A stretch of 64,000 nucleotides of DNA from Mucilaginibacter segetis. GTDB lineage: Bacteria > Bacteroidota > Bacteroidia > Sphingobacteriales > Sphingobacteriaceae. This document shows positions 19,538-27,533 of the stretch, in pieces. Under the pieces are notes generated by a model. It saw only the letters and a list, made by a program, of their open reading frames with translations. It was not told the DNA's origin and did not search any database. Location: positions 830,999 to 894,998 of the forward strand of contig NZ_JAEHFW010000003.1 in the NCBI RefSeq assembly GCF_016522075.1, given 5' to 3'. The translations under genes and the position numbers were made by a program. Position 1 is the stretch's first letter, and every line of letters begins with the position of its first letter.

Positions 19538-20092
19538 CTATACCTTATCATACCTTAATGCCACACAGCCTCTACTGAGCGTTTGCGATGCCGATAGTTT
19601 AAGGCCTAAATTTTCGGGCAAGTGCATTTCTGTAAACAAGCGCCGACCCTGGCCAACCATCACCGGGTGAACCACTATATGAAATTCATCTACCAAACCC
19701 CATTCTATCAGTTGAGCGGGTAGTTCCACACCGCCGATAGAGATGGCTTTGCCCGGCTGTTGTTTCAGCTTCAGTATCTCTTCCCTAACGTTTTTATTAA
19801 TGATGGTTGTACGCTCATCATCCGTATGGGTAATGGTGCGGGATACCAACACCCGGTTGATACCGGCAAAGGTTTTGGCAAAGGCATTTACGGTTGCATC
19901 CATTGATTGCGTTTGCGCTACCTGCGGCCAGAAGGGTACCATCAACTCATAAGTTTTACGACCGTAAATGATCAGATCGGCATCTTCCAGCAATTCGCGG
20001 AAATAGTTATGAATATCATCACCACCACCAAATTTAGTGTGATCGCAGCAACCATCTAAACTCATATTGATACCGTAAACAAGCTTTCTCAT
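19538..20092 (-). CDS. Dihydrofolate reductase family protein (RibD C-terminal domain)
   Basis: NADPH-dependent reductase fold. MSLDGCCDHTKFGG near residue 10, LIIYGRKTYELM near 40, and ISIGGVELPAQLIEWGLVDEFHI near 120 are typical of stand-alone RibD-C/YwjB-like proteins. The length of 184 residues is normal. Most such proteins have no assigned substrate, so I do not claim folate or riboflavin synthesis. The neighbours give no clue. Confidence 0.82.
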   Translation of the reverse strand: MRKLVYGINMSLDGCCDHTKFGGGDDIHNYFRELLEDADLIIYGRKTYELMVPFWPQVAQTQSMDATVNAFAKTFAGINRVLVSRTITHTDDERTTIINKNVREEILKLKQQPGKAISIGGVELPAQLIEWGLVDEFHIVVHPVMVGQGRRLFTEMHLPENLGLKLSASQTLSRGCVALRYDKV

Positions 20093-20123
20093 GAGGGTGA
20101 AATTATGGATAATCTTACACCTT

Positions 20124-20131
20124 CAAAATTA
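20124..20131 (-). promoter_or_regulatory. Candidate -7 element of the RibD-C/DHFR-like gene
   Basis: TAATTTTG on the minus strand, 31 bases before the ATG at 20092. Confidence 0.4.
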
Positions 20132-20292
20132 ATTTAGTTTGATTTTTGATTTAATAAAAAGCAACTGCTCAGGGGTGAGATTTGATTTATCGATAAATTC
20201 CCTAACTTTTTTGTGGTATAGAGTTTAGAACTGTCGTCTTTCTTTTTATTTAATGATATGATCCCAAGTAAATAAATTTTATACGCATTCAT
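20129..20292 (-). pseudogene. Possible small ORF broken by a one-base frameshift in an A-run
   Basis: An ATG at 20292 opens a 52-codon frame (to the stop at 20134-20136) that starts MNAYKIYLLGIISLNKKKDD. After a six-A run its sequence becomes featureless. Adding one base in that run moves to a frame that reads KKVREFIDKSNLTPEQLLF and stops at 20129-20131, which looks like real helical protein. This suggests a decayed small gene, a slippery-site frameshift, or a sequencing error. I recognise no family. Confidence 0.35.
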
Positions 20293-20318
20293 AGAATCAT
20301 AATTATTACTTTTATATA

Positions 20319-20933
20319 ATGAAATTTAATAAATATTTAAGTTTTTCAAAGTTTAAATCGGAAAAAATAATTTCAGTTTTTGCTGTATTAATATCGTTGA
20401 TGTCTGTTTTTTTTTCTTGGTTATCTTTAACAATTTCAAGCAAACAATTTGAGATAGTTAATCAATCGTATTTATCTTTAAATATGTCTAATATCGGCAT
20501 TACTTTACCTGATAACGACAATATCGTTACAAATATCATAGCAAACGATGAACTACTTGTTCAAGGTTTTAATAGTATCTCGGAAATAAGTAATGTTGGA
20601 AATATACCCCTTAAATATGAAGTGGTAATTTTCAACATATATAATAATGGGCAAATATGGAATAGAATTGACAATTCCAATAAACAAATAATAGAGGGTG
20701 TTTTATATCCTAAACAAACAACTAATTTTCAATTGAGTACCACATTATTCCGTAAAAACAAAAAATTAATTCCCTTTGGAGAGGTTAAAAAAATGAAATT
20801 GGAAGCTGAAGTTTTGATAAATTATTCTGATGTAAATAAATCTCATATTAAATCAGTTCATCGAGTTGTTAAATTTATATTTCATAATAATATAGTAGAA
20901 GTACTTAATACAAGGATTGACGATAAAATTTAA
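20319..20933 (+). CDS. Hypothetical membrane-anchored protein, A+T-rich orphan
   Basis: 204 residues. One strong hydrophobic segment lies at about 17-40 (IISVFAVLISLMSVFFSWLS), followed by a beta-rich soluble domain with SNVGNIPLKYEVVIFNIY and no cysteine pairs or catalytic motif. The topology suggests a short cytoplasmic tail and an exported domain, or the reverse. It uses many AAT, ATA and TTA codons and is visibly more A+T-rich than its neighbours, which hints at transfer. No partner gene is nearby. I do not recognise the family. Confidence 0.6.
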   Translation: MKFNKYLSFSKFKSEKIISVFAVLISLMSVFFSWLSLTISSKQFEIVNQSYLSLNMSNIGITLPDNDNIVTNIIANDELLVQGFNSISEISNVGNIPLKYEVVIFNIYNNGQIWNRIDNSNKQIIEGVLYPKQTTNFQLSTTLFRKNKKLIPFGEVKKMKLEAEVLINYSDVNKSHIKSVHRVVKFIFHNNIVEVLNTRIDDKI

Positions 20934-21116
20934 ACTTATTAAACTGTATTGCGATAGTATTTACTTTACAACTTAACTATTTAGATTATTTTAAATTATT
21001 ATTAATACAATTATTTCTTCCAAATTTTCCCTTTTTTCAAGATTATGTTGATCCATGCAAAGTTGTGTTAGGTCATATCCAAATATTAACGGGCCTAAAT
21101 ATCGGAAAATGAACGC

Positions 21117-21149
21117 AAAAAAAGCCTGACACTTTTCGTATCAGGCTTC
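21117..21149 (-). terminator. Terminator of the hscB-tRNA-Leu transcript
   Basis: On the minus strand AAGCCTGA and TCAGGCTT form a perfect 8-bp stem followed by a T-run. It lies directly downstream of the tRNA-Leu 3' end. The 219 bases from 20934 to 21152 hold nothing else that I see. Confidence 0.85.
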
Positions 21150-21152
21150 CAG

Positions 21153-21236
21153 TACCCAGAGCCGGGGTCGAACCGGCACGGCCTTGCAGCCATTGGTGTT
21201 TGAGACCAACGCGTCTACCGATTCCGCCATCTGGGC
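21153..21236 (-). tRNA. tRNA-Leu (anticodon CAA)
   Basis: 84 bases. Acceptor GCCCAGA pairs with TCTGGGT (first pair G-T) and the discriminator is A. The anticodon stem TTGGT/ACCAA has loop CTCAAAC, giving anticodon CAA (reads UUG). The T-arm contains GGTTCGACC. A long class II variable arm is present, as expected for leucine. CCA is not encoded. It begins 12 bases after the hscB stop, so it is probably processed from an hscB-tRNA transcript. Confidence 0.95.
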
Positions 21237-21248
21237 ATACTATTCTTT

Positions 21249-21773
21249 TCAGAACCGGGCTGCAAATGTATTTAAACTCTCTTTAATACGCAACAGATAT
21301 TTTTGCCTGTAATAAATATTTGCAATATCATTCAGGCGGCTTTCCTTAGCGGTATCGTCCAGCCCTTCATAATCCGCGGTTAGTTTGGCCAACTCTTCGT
21401 TCATATCGCCCTCAATGGCAAGTACTTCGGTAGTGATGTCCGCAAGCTGGTCCGCGTTATCAATTTCCATCAGGCGTTCGTTAATATCCATCATCTCCAT
21501 TAAAAAATCGCCGGGGAGTTGTGGTTTGGCACCTTCGTTAACCATTCCGTGGCGTTTTAAAATATATTCCAGCAACTTATTAGGGTCGGCCAGGGTTTGG
21601 TATGCTTTGTTATTTAGGGTTGATAGTTCCAGTATTTCCTGCTGGCGCTCTTCGCTTTCCCCCGCAAAAAAATCGGGGTGATACTGCTTGCTATAAGTAT
21701 AAAACTGTTTTTTCAGCGCCGCGGCCTCCGGCGAAAATGTTTCCGGGATATTATAAAATTCAAAATAATCCAT
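21249..21773 (-). CDS. hscB: Fe-S cluster co-chaperone HscB (J-domain protein)
   Basis: J-domain co-chaperone that delivers IscU to HscA during iron-sulfur cluster assembly. The J domain (residues 1-70) has the HPD tripeptide at 32-34 (KQYHPDFF). The C-terminal three-helix HscB domain (about 90-170) includes DFLMEMMDINERLMEI, the IscU-binding region of the family. At 174 residues it is normal. The other isc/hsc genes are not in the window. It is followed by tRNA-Leu on the same strand. Confidence 0.92.
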   Translation of the reverse strand: MDYFEFYNIPETFSPEAAALKKQFYTYSKQYHPDFFAGESEERQQEILELSTLNNKAYQTLADPNKLLEYILKRHGMVNEGAKPQLPGDFLMEMMDINERLMEIDNADQLADITTEVLAIEGDMNEELAKLTADYEGLDDTAKESRLNDIANIYYRQKYLLRIKESLNTFAARF

Positions 21774-21777
21774 CGCT

Positions 21778-21785
21778 CAAAATTA
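21778..21785 (-). promoter_or_regulatory. Candidate -7 element of hscB
   Basis: TAATTTTG on the minus strand, only 4 bases before the hscB ATG. A start site about 5 bases downstream would fall at the ATG itself, giving a leaderless mRNA. Confidence 0.45.
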
Positions 21786-21886
21786 ACATTTTGCCATAGC
21801 TTTACGTAATGCATTATGCAGGCAACATTATTATGATACAATAAAAACAATTTAATGGTAAACAAGGTTAAGGAGGTCGCACTATC

Positions 21887-21910
21887 ATTTTGAATTTTAA
21901 CGTTCAAAAT
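21887..21910. promoter_or_regulatory. Inverted repeat at the -33 position of the polysaccharide operon promoter
   Basis: ATTTTGAA and TTCAAAAT (perfect 8-base arms, 8-base spacer) end 6 bases before the -7 element at 21917. The position suits a repressor or activator site controlling the whole locus. It also contains the TTTG that could serve as the -33 element, 24 bases from the -7, which is slightly too far. Confidence 0.45.
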
Positions 21911-21916
21911 TTAATA

Positions 21917-21924
21917 TATATTTG
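21917..21924 (+). promoter_or_regulatory. Candidate -7 element of the polysaccharide operon
   Basis: TATATTTG matches TAnnTTTG. A start near 21930 gives a leader of about 120 bases, unusually long for this window, which contains a 9-bp hairpin. Confidence 0.5.
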
Positions 21925-21996
21925 TACGCTTTAAAAAATCTGCCGATCCATGTTTAATGCATTACCAAAATACCCGGATAATAAATTCTTTTTTCA

Positions 21997-22022
21997 GTTA
22001 ATGTACTCGCCATTACATTAAC
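21997..22022 (+). promoter_or_regulatory. Leader hairpin of the polysaccharide operon
   Basis: GTTAATGTA and TACATTAAC are perfect 9-base arms around an 8-base loop, ending 28 bases before the first start codon. No strong T-run follows, so it is not a plain terminator. It may act in attenuation, RNA stability or protein binding. Confidence 0.45.
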
Positions 22023-22050
22023 ACAAGGCAGTTTTATCTACTTTTTATAT

Positions 22051-24531
22051 ATGAAGAATTTGAAAAACATTTTTATACTGCTAACAGCAATTTGCATGTC
22101 AGGCGTTTTTGCCCCCGCAGCAGCGCAAACAACACCACAAAATTTATCAACGGTAAACGTAAATGAGTTATCGGATGCGCAGCTAATGAAATTAATGCAG
22201 CAGGCTCAGTCTTCGGGCCTGTCTGATGAGCAGTTAGCGCAGCAATTACAGGCACGGGGTTTATCGGCCGAGCAACTGCAGCAGTTACAACAACGCATCA
22301 GCAGCTTACGTAAAAGTAACGCTACGGCTAATAATAACAATACCGACCAGAACCTTTCGGTTGCGAGGGGTTTAAATTACACACCCGACTCTACAGGTAC
22401 ACCCCGCCGTAGTACGGATATAGCCAATGCGCTAATCCCTCATATTTTCGGCGCGGATCTGTTCAGGAACAGCAATGTAACTTTTGAGCCGAATTTAAAA
22501 CTGGCTACCCCGGTAAATTATATTCTGGGTCCGGATGATCAGCTGAATATCAATGTTTATGGTAATTCATTGGTAAACTGGAAGCTTGATGTATCGCCCG
22601 AAGGTAACATCAATATACCGGGTGTAGGCATCTTAAATGTATCGGGCAAAACCATTGAGCAGGCAACGGCATCTATAAAAAGCAAACTGGCCGCAAATAA
22701 TTATGCGGTTGGCAGGGGGACAAGTGTACAGGTTACTTTAGGCAACATCCGCAGTATTAAAGTAATAATGGTAGGCGAGGTAGTTAAACCCGGTACATAT
22801 ACGCTGCCGTCATTAGCTACGGTGTTTAACGCGCTGTATGCCGCGGGCGGGCCAAACAATAACGGTACCTTCAGGCAAATAGAGATCATCCGTAATAACC
22901 GTATCATCAGGCGTTTGGATGTGTATGATTTTTTGGTAAAAGGCGATCAGAAGGATAATATAGGCTTGCAGGATCAGGATATCATCAGAGTGCCTACTTA
23001 CCGTACCCGTGTGGAAATGGTGGGCGAAGTTAAAAATCCGGCCTTATTTGAGGTTTTACCCGGCGAAACCCTGCAGGATGTTATCCGTTTTGCAGGCGGA
23101 TTTACCGATCAGGCTTATACTGCTCGTATAAAGGTATCACAGATCAGCGATCAACAACGGAGAATAACCGATGTTTTGGAGAGTGATTATAAAAATTATA
23201 TACCACTGCGTGGCGATAAATATACGGTTGAACGTATACTGGACAGGTATGAGAACAGGGTGACCATAAATGGCGCGGTTTTCAGACCCGGGGAGTATGA
23301 ACTGCAAAAGGGCTTAACCGTATCGCAGCTGATAAAGAATGCTGCCGGATTAAAAGAGGATGCATTTACCGGCAGAGGGAGCATAACCAGGCTAAAATCA
23401 GATAACACTACGGAATTAATTTCATTTGATGTAAATGGTGTACTTAATAAAACCGCTCCGGATATTGTTTTACAGCGTGAAGATGTGGTAACTATTTCCT
23501 CGATTTTTGACCTGAGGGACGAATATAAAGTTACCATTAAGGGCGAAGTAAGAAACGTAGGAGAATTTGCTTATGCCGAGAACATGAGTGTGGAGGATCT
23601 GATATTAAAAGCCGGCGGGTTTACGGAAGGGGCCAGCCCCAAGAGGATAGAGGTTGCCCGCCGTATTGATGACAGCAATCCTAATTCGCGATCGAGCAGT
23701 TTAGCGGAGGTGTTTAATATAGATGTTGATGCACAGTTGAAAAAGGGACAGGCAAATTTTGTGCTGAAGCCATTTGATATTGTATCGGTATATAGTTTGC
23801 CGGGTTATGAAAAGCAAAGTACGGTTAAGATAGAAGGAGAGGTACTTTATCCCGGTTATTATACGATAAAGAAAAAGAACGAAAAAATATCCGACATTAT
23901 TGAACGTGCAGGCGGTTTAACTGCTTCGGCGGATGTAGACGGAGGAACGTTAAAACGGGACAATTTTGCCATATTGGGTGTTAACAAAAATAAAATTGAT
24001 ACCACCGCTATTGAGCAGGAGCGCGTTAGCAAATTAGACCGTTTGAGTAAAGTTAATTCTGATTCAACAAACGTTAGCAATTTTCAGCCAAGGAATAATT
24101 TCGTGGGGATCGATCTGAAAAAGATATTAGAAAAGCCGGGTTCTTCTATTGATCTGATAATGGAAGATAATGATGTTATCAGAATTCCGAAACAACAGCA
24201 ATTGGTAAGAGTAAATGGTGAAGTGCTCTACCCGAGCGCAGTTGTTTACAGTAAAAGTAAATCATTTAAGGATTATATACTTAACGCCGGCGGGTATTCG
24301 CCTGATGCTTTAAAACGAGGTGCTTATGTGGTATATCCGAACGGGACAGTGAAAGGTACAGGTAAATTTTTATTCTTTAATGTGCATCCGTCCGTTAAAC
24401 CAGGAAGTGAGATTTTTGTAACCCGTAAACCGGATAAGAGAGGCATTTCAGCAACAGAGGTAATTGGTATAACTACTGGGTTGGCATCGTTAGGCGCAAT
24501 AATTTTGGGTATTATTAATTTGAGTAAATAA
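22051..24531 (+). CDS. SLBB-domain polysaccharide export protein (Wza-related)
   Basis: Signal peptide at residues 1-25 (ending AAAQ), then a Gln/Leu-rich helical segment of about 75 residues (AQLMKLMQQAQSSGLSDEQL) that may form a coiled coil. A poly-export domain begins near 155 (YILGPDDQLNINVYGNS) and at least six SLBB-type repeats run to about 790 (for example VMVGEVVKPGTYTLP). A C-terminal hydrophobic helix at about 803-822 could be an outer-membrane alpha-barrel helix as in Wza. The 826 residues make it twice the length of classic Wza, a form common in Bacteroidota. It is the first gene of the locus. Confidence 0.9.
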   Translation: MKNLKNIFILLTAICMSGVFAPAAAQTTPQNLSTVNVNELSDAQLMKLMQQAQSSGLSDEQLAQQLQARGLSAEQLQQLQQRISSLRKSNATANNNNTDQNLSVARGLNYTPDSTGTPRRSTDIANALIPHIFGADLFRNSNVTFEPNLKLATPVNYILGPDDQLNINVYGNSLVNWKLDVSPEGNINIPGVGILNVSGKTIEQATASIKSKLAANNYAVGRGTSVQVTLGNIRSIKVIMVGEVVKPGTYTLPSLATVFNALYAAGGPNNNGTFRQIEIIRNNRIIRRLDVYDFLVKGDQKDNIGLQDQDIIRVPTYRTRVEMVGEVKNPALFEVLPGETLQDVIRFAGGFTDQAYTARIKVSQISDQQRRITDVLESDYKNYIPLRGDKYTVERILDRYENRVTINGAVFRPGEYELQKGLTVSQLIKNAAGLKEDAFTGRGSITRLKSDNTTELISFDVNGVLNKTAPDIVLQREDVVTISSIFDLRDEYKVTIKGEVRNVGEFAYAENMSVEDLILKAGGFTEGASPKRIEVARRIDDSNPNSRSSSLAEVFNIDVDAQLKKGQANFVLKPFDIVSVYSLPGYEKQSTVKIEGEVLYPGYYTIKKKNEKISDIIERAGGLTASADVDGGTLKRDNFAILGVNKNKIDTTAIEQERVSKLDRLSKVNSDSTNVSNFQPRNNFVGIDLKKILEKPGSSIDLIMEDNDVIRIPKQQQLVRVNGEVLYPSAVVYSKSKSFKDYILNAGGYSPDALKRGAYVVYPNGTVKGTGKFLFFNVHPSVKPGSEIFVTRKPDKRGISATEVIGITTGLASLGAIILGIINLSK

Positions 24532-25613
24532 TGCAGGATATAATTATTACGGATAAAGAGCCGGTACAGGAAAGCAATATTTCTTTAAAGGATTTCATCC
24601 TGAAAATAAGATCGCTTATTGCTTATCTTAAATCAAAATGGTTAACCATATTCATTATTGCTTGTATTGGCGGTGTTTTAGGGTTGGCTTATTCTTTTAT
24701 AAAAAAGCCGGTGTATGTTGCGGAAAGTACTTTTGTTTTGGAAGATGGCGTTAAGGGCGGGGGGTTAAGCCAGTATGCCGGGTTAGCATCATTAGCCGGG
24801 ATAGATATTGGTGGATCCAGCGGCGGCGGGATATTTGAAGGAGATAATATTCTGGAGTTATACAAATCGCGGTTAATGATAGAGAAAACGTTGTTAAGTG
24901 AAGTTGATCTTGATGGAAAAAGGCAGTTACTTATTAACAGATATATTGATTATAACCACCTGCGCGATAATTGGAAAGATAAACAGCTCTCATCGATTTC
25001 TTTTAATGACGATCCTGAAAAGTTTAACCGGAAACAAGACAGTATTATAACAGATCTGGTAAAAACAGTCAACAAAAGTTTATTATCAGTTACTAAACCA
25101 GATAAAAAACTAAATATTATAAAGGTAACGGTATCATCAAAAGATGAATTATTTGCTAAAGCATTTAATACAAAATTAGTTGAAACTGTAAATAATTTTT
25201 ACACTCAAACCAAGACCAAAAAAAGCGTACAAAATATACAGATATTGCAAAAACAGGCAGATAGCGTACGAAGCGTGTTAAATAGTTCCATAAGTGGTGT
25301 CGCTTCTGCTATTGACGCTGCTCCTAATGCTAACCCGGCCATGCTTTCGTTAAGAGTGCCTTCGCAAAAAAAGCAAATTGATGTACAGGCCAGTGGCGCC
25401 ATATACAGCGAAATTGTAAAAAACCTCGAGATTGCAAAAATATCGTTAAGGCAGGAAACTCCGTTAATACAAGTAATTGATGAGCCTGTGCTACCATTGG
25501 CAGTAAATAAGCTGGGAAAATTAAAGGGCCTGGTTGCGGGCTTCTTTTTAGGAGGAATTTTAATTGTAATATGGTTTGTAGTTAAGCGGATATTTAACAC
25601 TATCATGTCTTGA
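24531..25613 (+). CDS. wzz: Wzz/GumC-type chain-length determinant protein
   Basis: Inner-membrane co-polymerase setting polysaccharide chain length. The first membrane segment is at about 38-58 (WLTIFIIACIGGVLGLAYSF) and the second at about 335-352. Between them is a large periplasmic region with helices (about 205-260) and a proline-rich VIDEPVLPLAV before the second segment, as in Wzz proteins. No Walker motifs are present, so it lacks the Wzc tyrosine-kinase domain, and no separate kinase or phosphatase is in the locus. It starts on the last base of the export gene's stop codon (TAATG), implying translational coupling. Confidence 0.9.
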   Translation: MQDIIITDKEPVQESNISLKDFILKIRSLIAYLKSKWLTIFIIACIGGVLGLAYSFIKKPVYVAESTFVLEDGVKGGGLSQYAGLASLAGIDIGGSSGGGIFEGDNILELYKSRLMIEKTLLSEVDLDGKRQLLINRYIDYNHLRDNWKDKQLSSISFNDDPEKFNRKQDSIITDLVKTVNKSLLSVTKPDKKLNIIKVTVSSKDELFAKAFNTKLVETVNNFYTQTKTKKSVQNIQILQKQADSVRSVLNSSISGVASAIDAAPNANPAMLSLRVPSQKKQIDVQASGAIYSEIVKNLEIAKISLRQETPLIQVIDEPVLPLAVNKLGKLKGLVAGFFLGGILIVIWFVVKRIFNTIMS

Positions 25614-25614
25614 A

Positions 25615-25634
25615 GAACGGTTTGAAAACCGTTC
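25615..25634 (+). promoter_or_regulatory. Intercistronic hairpin after wzz
   Basis: GAACGGTT-TGAA-AACCGTTC is a perfect 8-bp stem with a four-base loop, starting 2 bases after the wzz stop. No T-run follows. It splits the export genes from the sugar-synthesis genes and may stabilise or cut the mRNA, or reduce read-through. Confidence 0.5.
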
Positions 25635-25698
25635 ATTATCATATAATAAGGCGTATCATCAAAAATGACTAATCATTTAAAATACTATTGATTAATAG

Positions 25699-26736
25699 AT
25701 GCAATATTTTACACTTAAAGTAATTAAATTAAAATTTGAAACCGTAGATACTTTAACCGTTTCGTTTAAGCAGCCTGCCTTAAAACGCATCAGTTATTTA
25801 GCAGGCCAGTATCTAACTTTAATCTTCAGGATCAACAATCGCAAATATATTAGACCATATTCTTTTTCATCAGCGCCAGGGGTTGACCAATCACTTGATA
25901 TCACCGTAAAACGAATGAATGGCGGAATAGTATCTAATCACATCATTGACCGGTTAAAAATTGGCGATTTAGTTGAAGTGATGAGTCCTATGGGCGATTT
26001 TACTCTTGAGAAAGTTACAGATAATTCAGATATTTTTTTATGGGGGGCTGGGAGTGGTATAACTCCGTTAATGTCCATAATTAAGTATGCGTTAAATAAT
26101 AATATTGGTAAGAACATAAAACTAATTTATGGGAACCGCAACTTAGAAGATATTATTTTTAACGATCAAATAAGCGAGCTAAAAAAGCAATATCCATATA
26201 AACTATCTGTTTGTCATTTTTTTACGCGCATTACATTAACACCGGAGAACCCTTACATTATGGAGGGCCGAATTGATCCGCATAAAATCTTAAACCTATT
26301 TAAAAATGAAACTGATATTAATAATTCATTTCACTTCATATGCGGACCAGAGGGTTTAAAACAATCTGTTAAGTCGGTGTTATTTAGCAAAGGATTAAAT
26401 GATAATCAGGTTTTTTCTGAAGATTTTATAATTACGCGCGATCCTAAAGAGTTTGAAAATATATCAACAACAAATGTATCTATAACAAACAATAGTGTGT
26501 CTTCGGTTGTTGAAGTTGCTCGCGGCAAAAATATACTTGAAGCCGGATTAGATGGTTTAATTGATCTTCCTTACTCCTGCCAAACTGGTAACTGTTTAGT
26601 TTGCAAAGCAAAACTGATTAAAGGGGATATAAAAATGATAGGTTTAAAAAAAATCCCCACAGAACTTAAAGAAAATGAATGTCTTTTATGTTGTTCATAT
26701 CCATTAAACGGTGACGTGGAATTAATTGTTGAATAG
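25699..26736 (+). CDS. ddhD: CDP-6-deoxy-delta-3,4-glucoseen reductase (E3; DdhD/AscD)
   Basis: Iron-sulfur flavoprotein that passes electrons from NAD(P)H to the dehydrase DdhC during C-3 deoxygenation of CDP-4-keto-6-deoxyglucose. The FAD domain has RPYSFSSAP near residue 53, the NAD domain has LWGAGSGITPLMSI near 115, and a C-terminal plant-type [2Fe-2S] domain has C294-X4-C299-X2-C302 plus a cysteine at 331-332. Domain order FAD-NAD-Fe/S matches AscD/DdhD. The DdhA, DdhB and DdhC genes downstream support the assignment over a generic oxygenase reductase. Confidence 0.88.
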   Translation: MQYFTLKVIKLKFETVDTLTVSFKQPALKRISYLAGQYLTLIFRINNRKYIRPYSFSSAPGVDQSLDITVKRMNGGIVSNHIIDRLKIGDLVEVMSPMGDFTLEKVTDNSDIFLWGAGSGITPLMSIIKYALNNNIGKNIKLIYGNRNLEDIIFNDQISELKKQYPYKLSVCHFFTRITLTPENPYIMEGRIDPHKILNLFKNETDINNSFHFICGPEGLKQSVKSVLFSKGLNDNQVFSEDFIITRDPKEFENISTTNVSITNNSVSSVVEVARGKNILEAGLDGLIDLPYSCQTGNCLVCKAKLIKGDIKMIGLKKIPTELKENECLLCCSYPLNGDVELIVE

Positions 26737-26757
26737 TGAAATGTTTAAAATAAGATA

Positions 26758-27531
26758 ATGAGAGTAGTAATTCTTGCTGGGGGATTAGGTACACGCCTAT
26801 CCGAAGAAACAGTTTTAAAACCCAAACCAATGGTCGAAATTGGGGGTATGCCAATTTTATGGCATATTATGAAAATTTATTCAGCCAATGGGTTTAATGA
26901 TTTTATCGTATGTTTAGGATATAAAGGTTACTTGATTAAAGAGTACTTTGCTAATTATTTTTTGCATAAGTCAGATGTAACTATTGATTTAACTGATAAT
27001 TCTATAAAGGTACATGACAGTCAGGCTGAACCGTGGAAAATCACGTTAGTTGATACTGGTCACGAATCTATGACTGGCGGCCGAATTAAGCGTATACAAT
27101 CTTATCTAAATAATGAACCTTTTATGCTGACTTATGGAGATGGAGTTGGCAATATCAATATAAAAGCTTTATTAAAATTTCATCGAGACCATGGTAAGTT
27201 CTGTACGGTTACCTCGGTACAACCTTCAGGGAGATTTGGTGCATTAAATATACTCCCGGATAATTCTGTTCATTCCTTTATGGAAAAGCCCAAAGGTGAT
27301 GGAGCATGGATTAATGGAGGATACTTTGTATGTCAACCTGAAATATTTAATTATATAAAGGATGGAGATAAAACTATTTGGGAACAACAACCGATGGAAC
27401 AAATTGCTAACGATGGCCAGATGAACTCATATAAACACACAGAATTTTGGAGGCCGATGGATACGCTGAAGGACAAACACGATTTAAATGAAATGTGGGA
27501 AAAGGGTATTTCACCTTGGAAAATTTGGTAA
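26758..27531 (+). CDS. rfbF: Glucose-1-phosphate cytidylyltransferase (DdhA/RfbF)
   Basis: Makes CDP-glucose from glucose-1-phosphate and CTP, the first committed step to CDP-3,6-dideoxyhexoses. The N-terminal signature is ILAGGLGTRLSEET (residues 5-18) with KPKPMVEIGG following, and YGDGVGNINI near 126 gives the metal-binding Asp. The length of 257 residues is standard. The ATG lies 21 bases after ddhD and the next gene begins 2 bases after its stop, so the three are one transcript. Confidence 0.95.
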   Translation: MRVVILAGGLGTRLSEETVLKPKPMVEIGGMPILWHIMKIYSANGFNDFIVCLGYKGYLIKEYFANYFLHKSDVTIDLTDNSIKVHDSQAEPWKITLVDTGHESMTGGRIKRIQSYLNNEPFMLTYGDGVGNINIKALLKFHRDHGKFCTVTSVQPSGRFGALNILPDNSVHSFMEKPKGDGAWINGGYFVCQPEIFNYIKDGDKTIWEQQPMEQIANDGQMNSYKHTEFWRPMDTLKDKHDLNEMWEKGISPWKIW

Positions 27532-27533
27532 TT

